Assembly (NCBI RefSeq): GCF_000091045.1
Contig: NC_006680.1
Coordinates: 855,001 to 919,000 of the forward strand
Reading direction: 5' to 3'
From: Cryptococcus deneoformans JEC21
Lineage: Eukaryota; Basidiomycota; Tremellomycetes; Tremellales; Cryptococcaceae
Length of the DNA stretch: 64,000 bases
Position numbers and translations under genes: made by a program. Positions within the stretch are counted from its first letter, which is position 1. The number at the start of each line of letters is the position of its first letter. Positions 22,269-33,636 of the stretch are shown piece after piece. The notes beneath the pieces were generated by a model that was not told the DNA's origin, searched no databases, and saw only the letters and a program-made list of their open reading frames with translations.

Positions 22269-23902
22269 ATGTCGATCGAACTTAGTCCCTCTACCCAACT
22301 GGGTTTCCCCCGTGAGTCATGTCTCGATCGATAGTAGCCATGGGAGGTGATGTGGAAGGTCAGAGGGGAAGATTGTGTCGGAAAGCAACAATCCAGGAGC
22401 CCTGCATAGAATTCAAGGTGTTAGGGCTCCCTGACGTAGATTGGCATTCTAAGGCGCGGTCGGCTGCGCAACACCTCTAACGCCCTATCCACCTATCACC
22501 ATCTCTTTGTCGCCGCCTTTCTTCGTCTGTAGCCGAATCGTACTAACCGTTTTCTTCACTCCGATGCAGGTCCCTTCACCAGCGTCGTCAAGCGCTCGCT
22601 TCTCATCCATAACCCCAACTACCACCCTGTTGCCTTCAAAGTCAAGACGACTGCGCCGAAGCAGTACTCTGTGAGGCCCAACTCTGGAAGAGTTGAGGCT
22701 GGAGAGAGCGTCGAAGTGCACAGTGAGTAGTGTCTTGTAATACGAATCTAATAATGGATTGCGGATTGATGGATGGATATCAGTCATGCTGCAGCCTTTA
22801 GCCCAGGAACCCCCTCCCCACGCCAAGTGCAAGGACAAATTCTTGGTTCAGTCTGCGTCCATCACTCCTGACGAAGAAATGCACTCTTTGGCGGAATTGG
22901 TCAGTTGCTTATGCTCTTGAAATTTTCAATTGCTGACATCTTTGGATAGTGGTCACAATTGGAAAAGACAAACAAGGGCGCTATTAGCGAGCAAAAGCTC
23001 AAAGTTGTGTACCTCCCCGCCGAAGACGGATCCACAAATAACCAGGGCATCCCTGAAGAAGACGAGGCTAATGAGGCTAGCAGGGTTGAAGAGCCAGTGA
23101 GTAGCTGCCTGTTTCCTAGGGGGAGCGGATTTGACCGTGGTCTTCCTTTTCACCTCCTTTTCCGCAACTTTCAATTACAATTATCTTCATTCTTGCTTCA
23201 AATTCTTTTTCGGTGGCTCAGCATGTAAAAAAGAACGACACTTATCACGTCGGCTTGACAAGGTGGACCACAAGGCCGGACAAGGAGTACGATCCGACTC
23301 TTTTCCGTAACGGTGGTCTGACCTATTGGGAAATTGAACAGCCGCCTTACAAGCCTCCTGTCACAGTTTGTCTTTCTTTTTTCAGCTTTCCTCTTCCTTA
23401 TTCTTTTTTGTGCATGACTATATAACCCCCTAGATATATTTAACCCAAAAGACCTAGAAGGCTAACAAGTGCACAGGCCATCTTCAGCCACGCCCAAACA
23501 TCACCTTCCCACGAGAAACCCTTTTCTCCCCTCGAACAACCCAAGTCTGTCGACACCACTGCTCCTGCTCTTGCCCCCACTCAACCTCCTCTTCCATCTC
23601 TCTCTCCCGCTGCGGTTAACTCTACCAACTCAGCGCTCGAGCAATCTCTTGCGGCCACCACCTCTGATTCTGAAAAACTGGCCGTTGCGCTCAAGGAGAT
23701 TGAATCTCTTCGTGCCCAACTGGAAGAGGCCAAGGGTCCTCAAGTCTCTGGCTTGAGGAAGCGGGGTATGGCCGGAGGTGCTAACGAGCCTGCAAACAAG
23801 CCTGCGCAAGCTGTGGCTACTGCTCAACAGCAAGGTGTCCCCCTCGAAATTGTCATCGGGCTCATGGTCGGTGTCTTTGTGTTGACTTACCTGTTCTTCT
23901 AA
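22269..23902 (+). CDS. SCS2: VAP / Scs2-like ER membrane contact-site protein
   Basis: Tail-anchored ER protein that recruits FFAT-motif partners to contact sites. The start MSIELSPSTQLGFP splices to RPFTSVVKRSLLIHNPNYHP. The MSP domain (about residues 1-125) shows VAFKVKTTAPKQYSVRPNSG, the signature segment, and KDKFLVQSASITPDEE. A Pro/Ser-rich linker and a short coiled-coil (KLAVALKEIESLRAQLEEA) follow. The final helix LEIVIGLMVGVFVLTYLFF ends two bases before the stop and is the tail anchor. Unusually, an extra block after the MSP domain (KKNDTYHVGLTRWTTRPD and DPTLFRNGGLTYWEI) is not part of the canonical VAP layout I know. Six or more exons; the borders around 23100-23480 are approximate. 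Confidence 0.92.
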
Positions 23903-24153
23903 TTACCCGCTCAAGAGCCTGGAGTGTCTTTAGAATGTGCGGTAATGGGAATAAAAAAGAGATGGAGCAAATAAACGCTGCGGGTAAGGAGACAAAGTGG
24001 GAAGGGATTGGATAGGGTCTAAATTAAGACTTTGACGTCGAGGGGATTTACCATTTACCTATTTTTATTTATAAGGTAGATTTGTTTATTTCAGATGTGA
24101 TTATCGACTCTGTGCATCACCACATGCGGACACTCAAGGAACATGATTGTTGA

Positions 24154-25005
24154 CTACCAATCTTCCGGTTCATCCACCCATTCACCTTTCCTTCTCAACT
24201 CCCTTTCTACTTCTCTAATCTTTCTATACCCGCCCCACCTCGCTTCCACCCCCTCCGCATCATTTCTTTCCACCCCCAGTTCTCTTCTTAGTTCTCCTAT
24301 GCCCTGCTCCCATCTCTTCTCCCAATATACCGTCACGAGGCTCCTCCCTTCCCGCCCCGTCCTTAGTGCCCAGGGTACCCAATCTCGCGTCCAGGTCTCT
24401 TTTCTCTTTAACCTCAGAGGACCGAAAACAGAAGAGAGGAGTGCTACGGGGAGGGACATATTGGAGAATTCGAGGACTTTGAGGGATAGTTCGTGTGGAA
24501 GAGTGGGGGGTAAGGAGAAGAGGGTGTGATAGAGATCGTGGGTTTGGCGGTAACGAAGCATTGTGTATGCTAAGAGTGGAGAATCGATGTATTGCACCTG
24601 GGGTTTGCATCAGCTCCAATTAATTCCTCAAGTTAAAAGCGTTGAAAGGCTCACAGGAGCTCGGCTCTCTGGTTCCAGCCCTCCACCTCCCAACCACTCT
24701 ACATATTCTCTCCCCAGCGTGCCCCTCTTCAGTTCTTTCAGTTTCTCAATCGTCTTATTCGTAATCTCCGGTCGATCCTTCATAATCTGTCTCCCCTCAG
24801 GCGTCATTTTCATCTTCTCGTGTAGCGCCGGAAGGAAAATACCGGCTGTGGACTCCGAGAGGGAAGCGATGAGATCACCGCGTGTGACGTCGAGGACGCC
24901 GACAACGCCTGACCCAACTGCGAGGAGGGCGTTTTGGGCGGGAGAAAGGGGGATATGGCCTGGGTAATTAAGTTTGCGGGTGAGGAGGCGGGGACAGGGG
25001 CGCAT
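24154..25005 (-). CDS. COQ4: ubiquinone biosynthesis protein Coq4, mitochondrial
   Basis: Scaffold and zinc-dependent component of the coenzyme Q biosynthetic complex on the matrix side of the inner membrane. The start [16 protein letters not shown] gives a basic, presequence-like N-terminus. Diagnostic segments are [37 protein letters not shown] and [12 protein letters not shown]. The zinc motif reads HDLYH followed 11 residues later by Glu (HDxxH-x11-E). One intron follows ESRAP and is closed before [17 protein letters not shown]. It ends [10 protein letters not shown]. An in-frame ATG at 25113 would add 36 residues with no targeting character, so I chose 25005; this start is uncertain. The gene is divergent from the deaminase at 25297. 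Confidence 0.9.
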
Positions 25006-25296
25006 GGTGAATGATTTGACAGAGAAATAGGCGGAGAAACTAATAAGTGGAACGAGGAAATCGGCGGAGGTCGGATCGAAGAGTGATAATTCCAGGGGAA
25101 TTGCCAACGTCATCACTTTTTGCGTGCGACGCGCTTAGTTGTGGGCGACTCGGATTACCGAAGTCACCAAGACCAGTTTTCCTTATCTCCCGCCCGGTGG
25201 TCCGCTCGTACCGGATCTCTGTTCACAAACGCATGCATTGTTTGTACTTTTTTTCTCAATAGACAAGATGTCTATCTCATCCTCTCAGCAATCAAT

Positions 25297-26045
25297 ATGT
25301 CCTACACCTCTGCGGAGCTTCTTGACGCCTTTCTCTCCACTACCGACGATAAGATTATCCCACTCACCGCAGCAGGTGTTGCGGCGGGGTGTAAAGTCTT
25401 TGGTGCGGCTATCTTGCGAAAGAGTGATTTGAGCGTGGTCGTGGTGGCGACCAACAATGAGACCTCCTCCCCTCTTCTTGTAAGTAAGATTGAATTTAAG
25501 AATTCATAATGCAGTGCCAGTGCTGATACAATTCGAACAGCACGGAGAGATCAATTGTATTCAGCATTTTTACGCTCTTCCTGCGGATCAGAGACCGTTG
25601 CCTAGCGAGTGTGTCTTCTTCGCTACCCATGAACCTTGCTCACTTTGTAAGCTTTGTCTATATAGTAAAGCTCCAGTAAAGCTCCAGCTAACCCACCAAA
25701 GGTCTCTCTGGTATAACCTGGTCGGGGTTCGACAACCACTACTTCCTCTTCACATACGAAGACACCCGAGACGCATTCAACATTCCCCATGATATTCGTA
25801 TTCTTGAACAAGTTTTCAAGGTTCCGGCTTCTTCAGAGTTACCATCTGAATTTGCAAATCGACCGCTTTACAACAAGTCAAACGAGTTTTGGACAGCACG
25901 TTCAGTGGCGGAGTTGATCGAGGATTTGGAGGGTGATGAGAAGGAGGCTATGAAGACAAGAGCGCAAGAGGTCAAATACAAGTACAATGGGCTTTCAAAA
26001 GTGTATCAGGACGGTAAGGGGAATGCTGGCATACCGCTTGCTTAG
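25297..26045 (+). CDS. zinc-dependent nucleoside/nucleotide deaminase (CMP/dCMP deaminase fold)
   Basis: Three exons, about 215 residues. It starts MSYTSAELLDAFLSTTDD. The catalytic zinc site is visible as HGEINCIQHFYAL (His and the proton-shuttle Glu) and THEPCSLCLSG (two Cys), the H-x-E...P-C-x2-C arrangement of cytidine-deaminase-like enzymes. C-terminal to this are WSGFDNHYFLFTYEDTRDAF and a helical tail ending GNAGIPLA. The substrate (cytosine, guanine, dCMP or tRNA adenosine) cannot be assigned. The second intron, after EPCSL, splits the last Cys codon of the zinc motif. The first in-frame ATG after the leader is used; an upstream ATG at 25268 is out of frame. Confidence 0.82.
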
Positions 26046-26243
26046 TAAGGGGAGTGAGTTAGAAAGTTGATACTTGTTACCTTATGTTACGCTTATTCAT
26101 TAAAATCGTTTAAAGAACAAGTAATCTATTGGCGTCAAACAGGAATCTTCTATCTATAACCAATTGTTATTACAGTATTCACCCACCATACCCACAATAG
26201 AACTCACACCTTTCACGGATTTGATAAGAAGGAAACAAATCGC

Positions 26244-29200
26244 TTAGAACTCTCCTGGACCCCTACCAAAGTAACTTCCACTTGGAACAGTCAACCATGG
26301 TGTCCCTTTGGCATCATCCGTGTCGGATCCAACAGTGTTACCCCACCAATTCAACTTGACACCATTGTAGCTAAGAGCGAAGAAGATGATGATGGTGGCG
26401 AGTGCCGTACCAGTATCCATGGCAGCTTGGGTTAGGTCTGGAGAAGGAAAACTGCATAAGCGTTGCCAAAAAAGAAAAGGAAGGAGTTGAACTTACAATT
26501 GTATCGCTTCCACCAAGCAAAGGCCCGCCTTCGGATGAGGTAGTTGAAAATGAAACCAAAGATGAACCAAAGAGAATATTGGGCTGATGACAGCAGTCAG
26601 CTAAGGGCGAATGGAGTTTGGTCGAGCTCAGACTTACTAGTGTTGGCGGGAGGGATATTGCCTAAAAGGCTTCGTCATTATCTGAGGTCAAGCATGTAGG
26701 GAAGGAAAATTTACCTGCAGCATTGAAGAAGACGGGCACGTTAATATACTTGACCCAGCTGCTAGGGTATCGTCGGTAAACAAGGTAGACGAGCACAGTA
26801 ACCACAGGCTGAACAATTCACTTTTTAGCAATATCTTATTCCAAAAAAAAAGTACCTACGCCAATGAGGAAGAAGTACATCAAACCATTGTAAACCTGGC
26901 CCGCCTGGAACATCCTTTGAGGACCAATGGTACCCCAGATAAGAGACGCGTTGTACACCACCTTCGCGCCCGCACAAGTGAATCGGTCGGAATTTGTAGG
27001 TTGACAGAGGTCTTTGATGTTGCCGATCATCCATCTAAGCACTGGGCCGCCGTCAGCATGGGACATCCAAGGCGAAAGGCGAGCCTTACCTCCGGTCTGA
27101 GTCATTGTAGCCAAAAGGGTAGAGTAGATCTGCGCCCAGAAAAGAGTTCGGGGAGGGATTTTCTACCAGTCCCGTCAGTTGATAGTTGGGATAGGTTATT
27201 TATGATAATTCACCATGTACTGACCGAGCTTGAGATCTTGAGCGAAATCCATACCATGTTTCTGTTTCATCGTCAGTCGTTGGTTTCTGAAAACGTTCCC
27301 AGAAGGCTGAAGACATACGACACTGTTATAGCCGTAACACTTGACGAGCATGTTGGCAATAGGTTTCCCAGGCCAAGCATAACCCGCAATCAACTCGGTA
27401 ATGATATTCAGGAAGACTATGTTGATGATCAGCACAACTCCATCTGCAAACCGAGCAAGACTCACTTCGCTGATTGGTAGTGCCCTCGAGGATACCTTCG
27501 GGCACAATCAAGACTAACCCCATACCAAAGCAAACCACAATGAAACCCCAAACAGACAGCTGAGTATCCCAGTATCTACAAGTGAAAATACCAAGGCCAA
27601 GGACAACGAGGGTGAGGACGCCGTACCACCAATCAGGAACTTCCTTGTAAGAACTCATCAATCGCTTGTGGATATCCTCTCCACCGTGCTTGGCATCCTT
27701 GAACTTAGCCCAGATCTCTTTACCGCTGTAAAGGTAGGTGTAGAAGACGATACTGGTCACAGCGGCAAAGGAGAGGCCGTAAGTGAGGGAGTAAGACATG
27801 GAGATGTACATGGGGGAGTACTCTTGGTATTTGGCAAGGACAAAATCGAGCTTCTCGTCAACGACTCGAGAAATGTTGTAGGATGATCCGGTGTTGTCAA
27901 AAGTTGATGAGGAGAGAAGAGGGAGACTGATGAAAGGTTAGCATGTGGTTCGTTGCACATTTCGATTGTGGAGCATACTAAGCACTGTGCCAGACGTTCT
28001 TGTAGTAAAGCTGTACTTAATTAGTACCTACGGCCTTACGGCCTTAGAGACTTGAGATCAACTCACGATGGGTGACAAGAACAGATAGAAGAATACGACA
28101 ACAGCAAAAGCATTGCAAGTAATATAGAAAGGTGTGGTAAGGGGATAACCAGCATAGTTGATTTGAGTCCAGTCGAAACTGATTGGCAGAAGACCTAAAC
28201 CAGAGTTCATCTGTACAGCTCATTAGCCCATCACTCTTCGAATAACACAATGAATACCCACTCCAAAAATAGTGTTGACCTTCTGGTTGTGGGGCACAAT
28301 CCAAGTGATGAACGCAAAAGTACTTAAAGAAGTCCAGATGTAATCAGGGAACCAGAACCAAATGAAAGCGCCGATAGTCAGATAAACGAAGAAGCGGTAT
28401 CTGGTGATAGTCCACCCGTTGGCCGGGCTTCGACTCTGAGGCTCATGAAGAGCTCGGAAAAGTACGGTGGATGCGAGGGATGAAGGCCAAATGAGGGCGG
28501 CGGGGTATACCAGCCACCTTCGAGCGAGACCAGCGAGGCCGAAACTACTGTGATTAGCTTGAGACTGGGAATGGCGAGACTTACCCAAGAGCTTGCGTGG
28601 TGAGCAAATATACAAAGGAGAAACCAGCTCCAAAATCACTGTTCCAATAAACGGGAGAGATGATAGCGACAAGAGAACCCATAGCATAGGCGGTACTCGC
28701 TGTCAAGTTGACACACTAGTGGTTTCACTCAGCTGGATGCCTACAAGGGGGGTGTATAAAGGCTTACAATAACGATAAGGGCATGCTCTTTGATAGTAAA
28801 CTTTCCAGGGTTGAGGTAGAATGAGAAAGGCCCAAGGGGAACGACCCATTTAGGAAGTTTTTCCCAAGCTCGACCTATAGGAAATACTAACAACTGGCAG
28901 ACCACATAACCCTGCCAGAAGGGTAAGCTGCCACTTAACATGGTAGGAGGCGAAGTAATCTACAATGGTAAGAGAGGGCTGGATACCAGATTATATCAGC
29001 CAGGTCTTGGGATTTCTCGGAGGAGACATACATAACGCAAGCCGAAGAACTGGTTGACACCAGCGAAAAGGACGACAAAGACTGTAAGAAGGATCCATGC
29101 TCTCACAGCTAGTAGTGGTCAATTTAAGAAAACATAAAACAGTTAATGATCACTCACTGTTGCAAGGGATACTGGGATCGTCTGTGTTGGGCACGCAAGC

Positions 29201-29513
29201 TGCTACTTCGGGGACTGAAGAGGGATTAGCTGATAACCAAGCCCGGCAATGAGAGATATTCACAAGGCGACTGATCACCATCCACATTCCAACGAAAAGC
29301 CTCATTGGGTGTAAGCTCCACTCCGGGGTCTTTAATGGACTCGACCTTGACTTCAACATTATCTGTAGACTCATTCTTCTCTAGATCCACATTGTCCTCC
29401 TGCTTTTGATCGAGCTCTGGAGACTCAGTACTTGCGTAGAATGTTTGGATTGGAAAATCGGTTGCCTGATCCCGTGGGATAGGTGCCTCAATCCCGTTGT
29501 AGGATGCCGACAT
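26244..29513 (-). CDS. oligopeptide transporter, OPT family
   Basis: Plasma-membrane proton-coupled peptide transporter with many short introns and roughly 780 residues. After an acidic N-terminal tail come the OPT hallmarks [20 protein letters not shown] and [20 protein letters not shown]. The [16 protein letters not shown] block (family consensus NPGPFNIKEHA) follows. About a dozen or more hydrophobic segments run to [20 protein letters not shown], and the protein ends [13 protein letters not shown]. Exon borders in the central part were not all traced. This is the longest transporter gene in the window; no transport partner or regulator is adjacent. Confidence 0.92.
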
Positions 29514-31494
29514 CTTACTAATGGAAAACTAGTTGACTTTGATTTGGCCGCCGGCGATGGACGATGATTCGATGTCTTCATCTCCATCCCTTGTTTCCTT
29601 TACATACTATTTGGGATATCGGGCTCTTTCCCACAGATGCGCGTTCATTCCGATATCCAAGATGATAACGTTGACGCCATATTGTGCACTGGACAAGGCA
29701 TATGTCGTGCAAGTGGGGCCCTGGGGTGAACGAGGAGGGGGGGCAGTTAACGATAAGCGATAAGTGACAAAGTGTTGGTAATTTTGGGGTCGGGAATACC
29801 ATAGCTCGGGACTCTGACAATATTGATTCAAGCTCTGTTGGCCCGAAAAGCGGAAAATGGGTCAACAAGAGAAGCGAGGGAGAACCGTTCTGCGTATTTC
29901 AGAAAGAATAAGGAACGGGTGGCAGTCACGTAACTGGGCTAGCAAATAGCTTAGGCACCGCTGAGTTGCACGCGATAGCGTCACTCTTCGTTGTTCTTTT
30001 CTCATTTTCATGGCATTTCTGTCAAATACTTACGATCTCCACCTAGCGCTAATCGCGAACTTGCCGACATCTGGCATCGGCAACTCGCAATCCCCAGCTC
30101 GAAAATCTTTTATTGTAAGCCGCAGCCGGTCGACGTAGTGTAAGATCCTTTTTGGATCTGTGATACCTCGTGTTGACTGTACCAGTACATGTGGACTAGA
30201 GCCAGATTCGATTAGAGCTGTGGGGGTATGTCTGTCGTTGATGACAATTTTTCGATTTCTCTATTGCTGTTAAACACTTCATAAGACAGTTGTAGATTGT
30301 ACGCTGGTACCCGCATTATTAAATAATGTACTGTACATATGATTTCCCCCAACATCTATCGTTCCAACGTAATGCCATACAAACGAAATAGAGCACGCAA
30401 AATGATGTTAATTTTTTGGACACACTGTTCCATCATGGCGCTTTCGTCACTTGTCAATCATCACTTTTTCCTGAATATTGATTTATTAGCCAATTAGTAC
30501 AGCTTAACAGGTATAAATAAGTCATCAAAGTCGGAAATCGACATCTGTATGTACTTCCTCATCAGCTTCGAAATTCAAGCAAGTCTAAAACCCGTTGGCG
30601 CTTGAGTAGTTGTGGTGAACATAAGAAATATCTATCATATTTATCATCTATCTGGTGCGGGCTTCGGACAACGCCGGATCGCGTGATTGAATGATAAGAG
30701 AAATGATAAGCGTAACGTAATAGCAGTTACGTAGATCACACGCAATAAAATATTTATATCACCTTTGGTGATAAAAGGATTTCGTCATGCTCTCAATAAA
30801 TATGCGTACGTTCTCCGTCACCACCGCGGACATAGCAAGCGTGGACTGCTGCTCATTCATTTGGTCGCTGTCTAATTCACGATAAAAGGTTACTCCCTTC
30901 CTCCCTCTTCAACCTTGCAGTCTTCGGTCGAGGATGATGATCATCGGATATCTCCGCCCTGCCGATCTTCTCGATTCGGAATGTAAAATGAACGTCTTCC
31001 GAAACCCAAACTCTGGTCCGGTATTTCCGTGGTGGAGGACTGCACAGAATAAACACGATGAATGATGGATTCATGTTTATCATACACCCATGAAGAACAT
31101 CAACCATGATATCACTATGAGAAAACATAAATCATACAACTATCAAAAAAAATCGTGACAGACGGTACAAAATAATAATAAAAAGCTTCAATTATGATAG
31201 TCCCTCTTCTGTGCCCCACCCAGCGGCAATTTTGTTTTTTCACTTGCTTTTTTTGGTCTCGTCCCCTCATCATGCTCGTCTGGAATCTCGGTCCGCTTCT
31301 CCGGGCCGCTTCTGCCGGAAATTCCGTAGCACGACATTCGCGCATTAATTCATAATAATGATAGCCATCGTTATCGCTAGTATGAGTGAAGCACCGGACC
31401 TCGCCCGCTCAAATACTTGTCCTGGCACTTGCGCCAGAATTTCGTTATCCCCGCCTTCCTCCTCTTCCCATGCAGAGTTGCTTGACAGTTCTCC
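29514..31494. other. about 2-kb intergenic stretch without recognisable gene
   Basis: Upstream of the OPT gene and downstream of the Zn2Cys6 gene. I find only short, opposed, unfamiliar frames. Small hairpins occur at 30145-30159 (AGATCC ttttt GGATCT region) and 30757-30773 (TATCACC ttt GGTGATA). The part from 31140 to 31370 is AT-rich. A possible alternative 3' exon of the Zn2Cys6 gene could lie at 31377-31440. Confidence 0.4.
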
Positions 31495-33636
31495 TTAGCT
31501 CTCTGCCCATACCTGGCGCATAGGTTTTTCGGAATATCGGCCAGTCGAAGGTAGTAAGACGTTCGACGTAAAAGGGATATCACGATTTACTTCCTTTTGC
31601 CTTCTTTGTCTACTTGATCGACGTCCGTTGGGAGCCTTTTGGTACACGCATTCACTATCACTCCGTCGTTTACAATGTGAACAAGCGGGCCTTTGACCAT
31701 TGCATCTAAATCGAAAGATTAGTATTTCGTCATTTTGAAGTGTTTGTAAAATGTATGACTTACTTGAGTTTCTTGAGTCGACAAAAGTTGCATGCAATCG
31801 CAGTTTTTGGTAAGAACCGCTTGCCAAATTCAAGCCCTTCCTGACCACTGCATTCCTCTGGTCTGCTCTCCTGCCTGCCCTCGCCAATGCGCTTCTCTAC
31901 CAGATCGTTGGGATAAGTAGACCGCCTAGGCCTTCCTCGCTTCTTCTTGGGTAAAGGCGGCACAGACGTCAATCCTTCTTCCAGAGGATTATAGGAGTAC
32001 TGTGGGGCGGGATGAGGCACGTCCACCCCTATAAGATGCATACCTTCCGTCTGATGGGCATGCATCTTGAGGATGGGTGAGGTATCATTCCGGTAGAACC
32101 CTTGGCCAGGGACCGAGAAAGAATGTCGGTGGCTGGTCATGACAGGTGGTGGCACGTGATGGGGTGATGGCGATGGATAAGAGCCGTTTATATAGTTTGG
32201 AGGAGGATGGTTTCCATCGTTTGTTGCTGAAATAGAATGATACTGGCCAGCCTTATCCTCAGACGCCGAGATTCCATAGGAGACTTGAAGTTCTCCGTGT
32301 GTCGATACAACCTTTGAAAAAAAAATGGGATGGGACGGGAGAGGAGCGACCAAATCGGGGTGAATATGGATCTGCGAGCAGTCTCGGAGCTGATCTGCCG
32401 TTGGAGGGATGGATTTTTCAGAAGGGACTTGGGCGACGCAAGGCGCCATACGCGGAGGATGAGGAATGACTGGTTGAGGTACAGCAGGAAGTTCGCCAGC
32501 AAAAGGACTGAATATAGATGCTGGATGATTTACGGCAGGTACAGACACATCAAGGAAAGCTTGAGGTGAAGGCAAATAGTCAGTATGAGATAAAACCACA
32601 GGCAGCTGCCACTCAGCCGCAGCGAGCTGCTCATTGAGTGGGGGCACTGGCGGAACGGCTGAATGGGGCAAAAGAGGGAAGTAAGTGCGCATTTGCTGAA
32701 GATCAGTAGTCAACTGATAAGGAGATGGAGTGGGCATCGTAGTGTGATTACGTGTTGTCCAGTCGCCAAGATCAGTGCGGCTGAAATGGGTAGAGTGCTC
32801 GGATGTAGGGGCGGATTGACCTTGTGATGAGGGTTTGTCGAGTTTTGCCCGTAAAAGTTGATCGTAACGATAACCAGTTTCAAGGCCGATAGCTCGAGCA
32901 GCGTAGGATTCACTATTATCCAGTTCAGCCGGATGTTTGGTAATTTGACAAAAAGGACATACTACCTATCGCGATCGTAGACTTCTTGGGCTTCTCGAAG
33001 TCCAACCGTTGTCTGAGATTGGCTATCCAACACCAATGATCCAGTTTTAGTGTCCAAAGTCGGTGGCAGCTCTTTCCAAACCTCTCCAGTAATTTTTGTC
33101 AACATTGTTGGAGGCGCAGAACAGCTCATCATTCCGCATCCATCCTCTTCCATTGCATGTTTCAATCTAAAATTGCGTCTCTCGGTGAAGTAATCAATCT
33201 CATCAGGAGTCGCAGAAGGATTTTCGAATGGCGAGTGGGCATGACGTTTGCTCAATGTAATAAAGGGAGAAGGGGGGTATAGAGATTGGGCTTGCGGTGT
33301 CATGTTAGAAGCAGGGTTGGCCTCTTCTTGCTGCAGTTTTTTCGCCATTAAATTGTCGGATCGCACACCAGTGTCGAGGTCGACAATTTTACGCTGTGTT
33401 TGATATTTCGCCGAGTCCGCAGTCGGATGCGCATTACTTGACCATAATAATCGTGGTGTCCAATGACTTGCGGGCGAGAAATCAGGCCATTTAGACTGTA
33501 CCTCCCCGAAATACTCGGGGTTCGGTGCAGAAGTCGGTGACATCGTGGACGGCATCGAACCTTGTGTGTCAGTCGATGCAGTGTTGTGGTGATTTTGGGG
33601 CTTGGAGTTTTGCTCCACGTTTGCCGTCTGGGGCAT
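31495..33636 (-). CDS. Zn(II)2Cys6 transcription factor with C-terminal zinc cluster and AT-hook
   Basis: Three exons, roughly 680 residues. The N-terminal about 590 residues are Pro/Ser/Gln-rich and look disordered. Near the C-terminus KKKRGRPRRST is an AT-hook-like and nuclear-localisation-like basic motif. It precedes the binuclear cluster: ACNFCRLKKLK spliced to CNGQRPACSHCKRRSDSEC, spacing C-x2-C-x6-C-x6-C-x2-C-x7-C. An intron interrupts the cluster after the second Lys pair, as in many fungal Zn2Cys6 genes. No fungal-specific transcription factor domain follows; the protein ends about 45 residues later (..MRQVWAES). I chose the ATG at 33636; in-frame codons continue upstream to 33828 but read like leader. 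The 3' end is uncertain because a GTATGG donor lies just before the stop. Confidence 0.82.

Noticed and set aside
30757..30773. Hairpin TATCACC-TTT-GGTGATA
   Set aside because: A 7-bp stem of this size is common by chance in AT-rich DNA and has no T-run or neighbouring gene end.
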